Shown here: one piece after another, positions 57,720 through 64,000 of the stretch
How positions within the stretch are numbered: the stretch's first letter is position 1
Layout of the letters: each line of letters starts with the position of its first letter
From: Acorus gramineus
Lineage: Eukaryota; Streptophyta; Magnoliopsida; Acorales; Acoraceae
DNA: 64,000 nucleotides
Assembly: GCA_030737835.1 (NCBI GenBank)
Contig: CM060850.1
Location: forward strand, 20,242,216 to 20,306,215
Direction of reading: 5' to 3'
The notes under the pieces: model-generated
What the model saw: only the letters and a program-made list of their open reading frames with translations
Told to the model about the DNA's origin: nothing
Database searches by the model: none
Position numbers and translations under genes: made by a program

Positions 57720-58768
57720 TGTTCGGGTCGCGACGCCGTCTAAGTGATCATTGACCGACTAACTAAGTCCGCGTTTCCCTCCCTATCTGACTGACGAAGT
57801 CTTTGGACGCCATGACATGAGTATTCGCCTTCGTGATTGTTCGTCTACATTGCACTCCGGTCGGCGCTATGGTCGGCGCTATTTCGGGTTGAGACGCCAG
57901 GGTTACTTCGGAGTGCTGGCGAAGCCTTCGGCGGGCTTTGGCGCGAGCCTCCACTTAAGTACAGCGTTTCACCGCCGACGGATGGCCAAGCAATGAGGAC
58001 GATTCTGACCTTGGAGGACATGCTAAGTGCCTGTGTGCTCGATGGTAGGGGAAGTTGGGTGAGGCACCATCCATTTGTTGGGGTATGCCTGCAAGACAAC
58101 TGTCATTCGAGCATCCTGATGGTACTGTAAAAGGCACTCTACGAGCACAGTTTTATACCTCCCTCGTGTTGGGACGGTTGAAGAGTGCCAGTAGGAGGGG
58201 CCATAAGTTATTTATTTGACCTTGTGATGGCCAGGTTGGTTCATGTGTGCATCCGCACCTCCCAGAACCGATAGAAGGGATATGCAGGTCATCATTGCCA
58301 GGAGCTTACCTTCGGGCTTGGTGACCATGTTTTCTTGAAGGTGTCCCAGTTTAAGGACATCCTCTGTTCGACGTTCGGGGCAAGTTGAGTCAACCCTTCA
58401 TCGGACCGGTTCTCGTCCTTGAGTGGATTGGGGAGGTGGCTTGTCATGTAGCCTTTCCCCCACAGCTGGCTCATGCCCACGACGTCGTCCTTGTCTCGAA
58501 GCTAAGGCGTTATGTCCACGATCCTGCTCATGTCATTCCGTTCGACCGCCTCATCCTCGAGCTAGATTTGTCGTTCGTGGAGCAGTGGATCGAGGTCAAG
58601 GACCAACATGAGAAGAGGCTCCACGCTAAGACCATTCCTTTTATTAAAGTGTGTCGGGAACACCAGACTGGTGCATAAGACCACTTGGGAGCAAAAGGTC
58701 AATGTGTGATGCTGGCTATGTTCATTCTTCCCTTTGGGTTTCCTTGAATTTCGAGAACTAAATTTCCT
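57720..58768 (+). pseudogene. pol: Element A2 integrase C-terminus and chromodomain-like tail
   Basis: IIDRLTKS-type lead-in at about 57752. The 97-codon open stretch 58385-58678 has QPFIGPVLVLEWIGEVACHV, VVLVSKLRRYVHDPAHVIPF and FVEQWIEVKDQHEKRLHAK, then IPFIKV, slightly better preserved than A1. The catalytic core is largely missing. The adjacent polypurine tract marks the interior end. Confidence 0.82.
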
Positions 58769-58781
58769 AAGGGGGAGAGAA
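58769..58781 (+). promoter_or_regulatory. Polypurine tract of element A2
   Basis: AAGGGGGAGAGAA immediately before the 3' LTR start TGTTATGCTTG. Confidence 0.88.
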
Positions 58782-61700
58782 TGTTATGCTTGTGTCATTT
58801 GGAGCCTTATTTTTTTCGATCGGAGTCGCTAAAATTTTAGCTTTTAGCCACCTGCGGGAGTTGGAGTACTCTGATTGAAAATCTAACTGCATATTATGGG
58901 TCCTAATACCATTTTGTACTACCCATAAAAATTTCATCAAATTTCAGTAATATTTAGAAAAATATGCAGTTCCGAAACGTATCGAGGTTTTGAGCGTTTC
59001 TGGTTTGGTTGGTCGAATAGTGTTAGATATTTTGGTGAATGTGGTGACCCTGGGTAACCTTACCACCCCCTTGCTTGGTGGTGAAGCAACCCTTGGTCTT
59101 TTGGTGTGTGAGTGGGTGACTCTAACCCTAAACTCACCCCCCTCTCCCAATCTTGTTCTCACCCCCCCCCCCAATTGAGAACTTTTCTCCCCTCTCTCCC
59201 TCACTCATCAATTGGCATTCTTTGGGCCTCTCACTTGACCTCTCTTTCACTCCCCAAGTGTTTGATAAAATGCCTAGTTGATGAAGGAGAAGGAGATGAT
59301 GGTGGAGCAAGAAGAGGAAGTGATCAAGGTTTGTGTGTGCCTTTGTTGTTGTTGTTGTTGTCTTCTCCCTCTCCTCCTCACCTAGCCCCTCTAATGGTTT
59401 CCCCTCCCCTTTGGTTCAGCCATGAAGAAGAGAAGCAATGGAAGAGGTGGTGGTGGTGGTGGTCGAGGTGGTCGAGGAGGAGCTTGCAAGCCCCTACACC
59501 TCCCCCTTTCCTTTCCCCCTCTTTTGGTATGTTTTCCCCTTCTTTTTATGATTTTCATGGCTTTAGGGGTTGTTGGGAAGTCATGCATGCTAGGTAGTTG
59601 GTTTAGGGTGAGTGAGGAGTGTGGGGGAGGGGTTAAAGGGGCATAGACGCTCGCGCGAGTCTGTCTGCGCGCGAGCGCTCGCGCAGAGTGGCGCAGGCGA
59701 GCAAAGTCAGGCACGCAGGGCACGCGGGTGCGTGCAGAGCGAGCTCGCAGGTTCGCGCAGGTACTGGCAGCGTGCGCGGTGCGCAAGGGTCATGCGCTCG
59801 CACGGGGCAACGTGTCTGGGCGCGTGGCAGGGCCCAGCGGGCTTGAGGAAGTGTGCGCACTTGCGTACGCGTGCGGGGCAACGCGTGTGGCTGCCCAGGG
59901 GCTAGGGTAGGTGCTGGGGCACTCGGGCATGCGTGCGTACGTGCGTGCTCGCATGCGTGCGAGCCCGTATGCGTGCATGTCTAAATCTTTGGTATTTCTA
60001 GTAATTTTAAGTGTTATAATGTGATTTTACTCACCAAATTTGATGCCCTTACCTTGCAGATCTCGTCGGATGGGATGTGCGAGATCCCGGGTTGCGATGA
60101 GTGGTTCGATCGAACCCTTTGGGATGCGCCCGATGCACGTAGTCGTGCATCGCGCATCCATGGGGCTTCTTTGCACCCTAAATATGTTAGATATTTGCAT
60201 GCTAGGCTTGTATAGCTCGTATATTGCGTAGAACCCCCTTTTCTACCATATACTTGCCTATGTATATTCATGTGTGAATTATTATGTATGCATGCGCCCT
60301 TCGTGTATGGGCATGTGTGATGTGGATTTTCATGAATGTATAGAATAAGCATGCCTTAGGTAGTCCCTATGAGTAATACTACCATATTAATTGGAATATC
60401 CAGCATGATTAAGTCTGGGTTAATAACGAGCACATGCCTAATATTCCCTTGCGATAAGACTCGAGGGCGTGGTGTAGTTGTTGTGCCCATGCTAATGGGG
60501 CAAAGCTATGACCAACTTCAAGAGATGATGAGCTCTCTCTCGCCCTCTCCCATTGTACGAACGAAGTAAGTAGATGCGATTTCCTATACGACTCAGGTTC
60601 GTTTGGAATATTGGCATGCACCTGTTAGTGCGCGAGATCGCGCTTGGCCCTTCTCATTTAAGTTGGTGATATCCAACGCATTTTTGGGTATACCTTGTAT
60701 ACTTATATGCTTGTATGAGGTAAGCTTATATGCTTGCATGCTTGTATGCATATTATTTAGCCATGCATGATATGTTTGTTGTATATGTATATGTTTAAGT
60801 GGGTCATACCTTGTATGCATGTTGTATGATTTGTTGTTTATGATGTAAATCCATGTTAGGGAGTATCCCTATGATTAATTGATATGTGATCGTGCATATG
60901 GTTCATGCACATAACTAAGATATAATTCTCTTGTAAAATATATGCGCATGTTAAAACTAATTAGGCCTATCTGAAATAGGCGTGGGTACGATCCGTTGTC
61001 GGGATGTACCTCATTAGTTAGCGCGCGAGCGATGTAATCGCCCCTACATCCGTGTGATGCACTTGAATGGAATTCAGAAAAATTCATTTGCTGTATCAGT
61101 TTTGTTAAACCGGTGGCTATGGCATTAAGTTAGGCCTACCCGTGCTAGGCGCGTATATGAACCGCCTGTTGGGTTATATGCCTTGGGCTTATTTCTGCGT
61201 GAGAGCAGAGGTAACCCCTCGCGTCTGAGCGACACACCCGTGTGGGAGTACAAGAGTATTCGATATCATCGATCTGTGATTATCGAGCGTAGTTGACTTT
61301 CCATAGGGTTCGCTTTGCGAGCGTGGGGTGCTTCTTCCCGACATTGTCGTGCGTCGAAACACCCCAGCGTCGAAGCTGTCCTGTTTGGGTGCCACCACTT
61401 GTAGGTGCTACTGATGCATATCGCGGTACACATCTGGCTGATGTACCGATCGTGGAAGGCCGACAGGTAGAGGCTACACGGGAGAGGGCAACTGGATGAT
61501 ATTGCGAGCGTGGAATCGTTCTCCCCTTCTTTGGATCCGTGTTGAAGCTACCTGACGTTAAAGCTGTCCTGACAGAGGGCTCCCACCTGTAGGTACTACC
61601 GATGCGTTCGGCAGATGTACTGATCATGGGAGTATACCAGGTAGAGGCTACTCGGGAGAGGGCTATCGGATGACGAAGGGTGTAGAACAAAAGGTTTTCT

Positions 61701-62518
61701 TCCAACAGTCCTGTGTCACCCTTAGGGGTGAGGGTGAGGATGAGGTGAAGTCACGTCGCCGCGTGACCTATTTGTTTTCATCCGTTCCCATAGTTGTTGG
61801 GTCCGGTTACGTATCGATGTTCAAGGACATCGTTGAGCAGTTATCTCGATTTAGATGATCCAGTAGTGTTGTGTAGACCAGTAATTCTGCGTCTCTTCGA
61901 CCAACGGTATGGTCTCTCCCCAAGAGTCCCAAGAGTCTCCCTCCGGGAGTGAGGGTGAGGGTGAGGTTGGTCGCGCCGCCGCGTGACCTTGTTATCCATT
62001 GGGTTTCCATCCATGTTTTCCTTCAAAGGAAAGAAATTGCTTTATTATTCAACTGTTGAAAAGGTGATTGGTTTCCAGCCACTCACTAAGCTTGTAGCTC
62101 ATCCCTCACATACTATTTCTTTTCAAGGGCAGTGTTGGGCGTGGAGCTGGAGAGCTTCCCCGTGGTGTGGTCTTATGTGCGTGGAACGTTCTGTCCGGCG
62201 GGTGGCGAGTGCGAGGCTGTCAGTAGTCCTAGAGTCATTTTTATGTATTGTAAATCGTGCATCTGGCACAGGGTGTATTTTATTTGGACTAGACTTGGCT
62301 CTCACAGGACATTGATTGTGTATTCAAGTCTGTAATGATATTTTTGGTTTACAAACTTATTGATATTTTTATGCTTCCGCTTTTCAGTTGAGTTATCAGT
62401 TATCATTGCTTTGCCAGCTTGTGTGTTATTTATTGGAGTCATTGTTAACCTTTTGTACTTGATAGCTGATACTTTATATATTACCACATCTCGGGGACAG
62501 CCGCCCTAGGGCATGACA
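58782..62518 (+). mobile_element. 3' LTR of element A2 (3737 bp)
   Basis: Starts TGTTATGCTTGTGTC and ends GCCGCCCTAGGGCATGACA. GC-rich subtype (59645-59990). The 37-nt block at 60060-60096 has its donor decayed to ATGAGT. The inverted repeat motif at 62087-62101 has one stem mismatch (TAAGC). The right flank CCACT lies in LTR E sequence, so this element inserted into an E LTR; the matching left flank is not in the window. Confidence 0.93.
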
Positions 62519-62955
62519 CCACTAGCCGACCTTCACCTACCACCCTGATTTCCCCAAACCTCCTTTAGTCAAGTTCCCAAAGCAGAAGAGGATCCCTGTT
62601 TTCACCTCTGTGTACGGCATGCCTGTGTCTCAGAGCGGAGACCCCACAAACTCCCCCACGAAGGCGATCAAATCCACTCCAACTTTTCTTTTTTTTTTAA
62701 GAAAGCAGGTGGCGATCACAACAACCCCTGAATCCTCCTGAGGAGCTGTCGGCCGCCTCAGCGAGGAACCTAAACACCCCCTTCCCCCTTTCGAGAGACT
62801 ACCCGACCGAGCCTGCCAAGGCACGCACCGAATCCGAGCCTCCAAAAAACCCCACACACGCCGCCGCGCGCCCGCGCGCCCGCGCTCACCCAAAGGAAAG
62901 AAGGAGGCCCTCCTCTCTTTCCCGAGAGCGCCCCCTCCGAAATCTGATACCGACA
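62519..62955 (+). mobile_element. LTR E fragment, 3' part
   Basis: Matches 18108-18530 of the forward LTR E and ends GATACCGACA at 62955. It was split by element A2; its own left part is not seen. Confidence 0.88.
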
Positions 62956-63097
62956 CACGGGTGATTCCATGTCGTTGGGAATGCCCAAAGTATGATGTGT
63001 CTACCATACGAGGCTCGAGAACCAACCACGGGTGATGCCGTATCGTTGGGAATGCCCAGAGTATGATGGCACTACCGTACGAGGCTAGAGTACCAAC
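62956..63097. repeat. 71-bp tandem duplication in LTR F
   Basis: Two adjacent copies (62956-63026 and 63027-63097), each beginning CACGGGTGAT and containing CGTTGGGAATGCCCA and TACGAGGCT, with about ten differences. Confidence 0.9.
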
Positions 63098-63706
63098 CAT
63101 GGATGGCCGCCAAGAAGAGGACAACCCAGGGAAGGGCTACCGGATGATGCGAGGCATCATAATGTATTATATCTGTTGGGTTATCCCGTCCATATCTTTC
63201 CTTAGAAGAAAAATGTGTTAATATTATATTATTATCGTAGACCTTGGATTCTTTCCACTCACTGAGCTTGTAGCTCACCCCTCGTGTATTGTTTATCCAC
63301 CAGGGGTTGGGTTGGTATAGAGCTGGAGCATTCCTCTGGCGTGGTTCGTGCGTGGAGCGTTCCACCTTTCGGTTGGCGAGTGCGAGACTGTCAGCAATCC
63401 TTTTTTATTTATGTATTAGTAATCGTGCGTGTCGCACATGTGGTTGTATTTTGACTAGACTTGGACTCTCACGGGACAGTGATTGTGTATTCGGATCTGT
63501 AATAATGTTTTTGATTTACAGACTTATTTGTAATTTGTGCTTCCGCATTTTTAATTGGCTATCGCTTCCCTGTTGCCTTGTTACCTTATTCGATCCTTGT
63601 TGGTTATTGTTGTCTTTTATTTGGAGTCATTATTGGCCTCTTGTGCATGACTCCTGATATTGTATTATTGGTATGGTCCCGGGGACGGCCGCTACAGGGC
63701 GTAACA
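62956..63706 (+). mobile_element. LTR F, 3' part, abutting the FAR1-like sequence
   Basis: A relative of A/B with the TGAGC-TTGTA-GCTCA motif (63263-63277), CCACCAG|GGG after it, and the end GGCCGCTACAGGGCGTAACA at 63706. It carries an LTR E insertion at its left edge. Its 5' end is not in the window. Confidence 0.82.
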
Positions 63707-64000
63707 GCTTTTGATCTTGTATCAGCCCAAAAAATATATTTCTCACCCTTAAGTTGTCATCAAAATAAAAAAAAACATGAAAAAATTTGAATTCCTCTTC
63801 TACATGCGAACAAAATAATCACAAACAGCTTGGGCATCTCCCCCTCCAAGCCCAGCCAGTCTCAATCTAGATGAATAATTCATAGCATCCTTCTCCTCAT
63901 ATGACATGCAATCATAACCACCAGCTTTGATAATAAGAGAATTGAAACTTTTTGACATTCTAATTGCAGCCTGATCATTTAGATCCAAAACGCTTTGTGA
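63707..64000 (-). pseudogene. FAR1/FHY3-related (FRS) transposase-derived protein fragment
   Basis: The minus strand reads from the window edge LNDQAAIRMSKSFNSLIIKA, GGYDCMSYEEKDAMNY and GGGDAQAVCDYFVRM. This matches the FAR1/FHY3 region between the N-terminal zinc domain and the MULE-type transposase core ('agi-p-x-k-s-y-x-s-l-v-x-e-A-G-G-y-e-n', 'EKDcrNy', 'gDaqal-x-yf-x-x-mq'). An in-frame TAG follows the Met (63800-63802), where the family has Gln (CAG to TAG). Beyond it KRNSN continues the family pattern, then a 1-base shift in a T-run, then FDDNLRVRNIFF, ending exactly at the LTR F terminus. FRS proteins are nuclear transcription factors domesticated from Mutator-like transposases. This copy is broken. 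It could also be a relic of an actual MULE transposase; the part outside the window would decide. Confidence 0.7.

Noticed and set aside
1..64000. CRISPR arrays, tRNA or rRNA genes, bacterial-type operons.
   Set aside because: No regularly spaced short repeats, no cloverleaf or rRNA sequence recognised, and the contents are those of a plant nuclear genome. The tRNA-like matches are retrotransposon primer sites.

Overview
This window is plant nuclear heterochromatin built almost entirely of nested LTR retrotransposons. About 63.7 kb can be read as long terminal repeats (LTRs), decayed Ty3/gypsy interiors and one small DNA transposon. Only the last ~290 bases (63707-64000) look like host-derived gene sequence: a broken fragment of the plant-specific FAR1/FHY3 (FRS) family. 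That fragment, the Tat, Athila and Tekay/Del-type gypsy lineages, and plant-type primer binding sites point to a flowering plant with a large repeat-rich genome. The species cannot be resolved by eye. I found no rRNA or tRNA genes, no CRISPR array and no intact cellular gene.

LTR families, named here for convenience. A: ~3.7 kb, starts TGTTATGCC, ends GTGACA. B: ~3.0-3.2 kb, starts TGTTATATATG, same 3' end as A. C: 2.48 kb, TGTAACG...CGTTACA. D: starts TGTGGAGG, belongs to a Tat element. E: ~1.25 kb, TGTAGATA...ACCGACA. F: only its 3' part is visible, ends GTAACA. An Athila-like LTR is 1.43 kb. A, B, C and F share small motifs and are related. A belongs to a degenerate Tekay/Del-like chromovirus with an initiator-Met-tRNA primer site.

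Layout. 1-8495: A-LTR pieces in both orientations, with solo LTR C inside. 8496-13921: an Ogre-like (Tat) gag-protease remnant split by solo LTR B. 13922-29042: a Tat element with 5' LTR part, primer site, gag, protease, RT, dual RNase H, integrase, an antisense ORF, polypurine tract and 3' LTR. It is split by two oppositely oriented solo LTR Es and by an A LTR that itself holds a 1-kb hAT element. 29043-38695: A and B LTRs nested in one another in alternating orientations. 38696-47259: element A1 (5' LTR, primer site, decayed pol, polypurine tract, partial 3' LTR). 47260-53376: a minus-strand Athila-like fragment with the best-preserved gag ORF of the window. 53377-62518: element A2 interior, split by solo LTR B, plus its 3' LTR. 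62519-63706: LTR E and LTR F pieces. 63707-64000: the FAR1-like fragment cut by LTR F.

Most insertions are bounded by 5-bp target duplications read directly from the sequence (TCATC, CTAGG, AGTGT, GTCAG, ATTTC, GTAGT), which fixes the nesting order. No pol gene is intact. The most unusual signals are inside the A/B LTRs: a length-conserved 36-37-nt block framed by splice-like sites, and an invariant TGAGC/GCTCA inverted repeat near the 3' end. Others are a tandem pair of aspartic-protease-like domains, an antisense ORF in the Tat element, and a 73-bp duplication flanking one LTR where 5 bp is expected.
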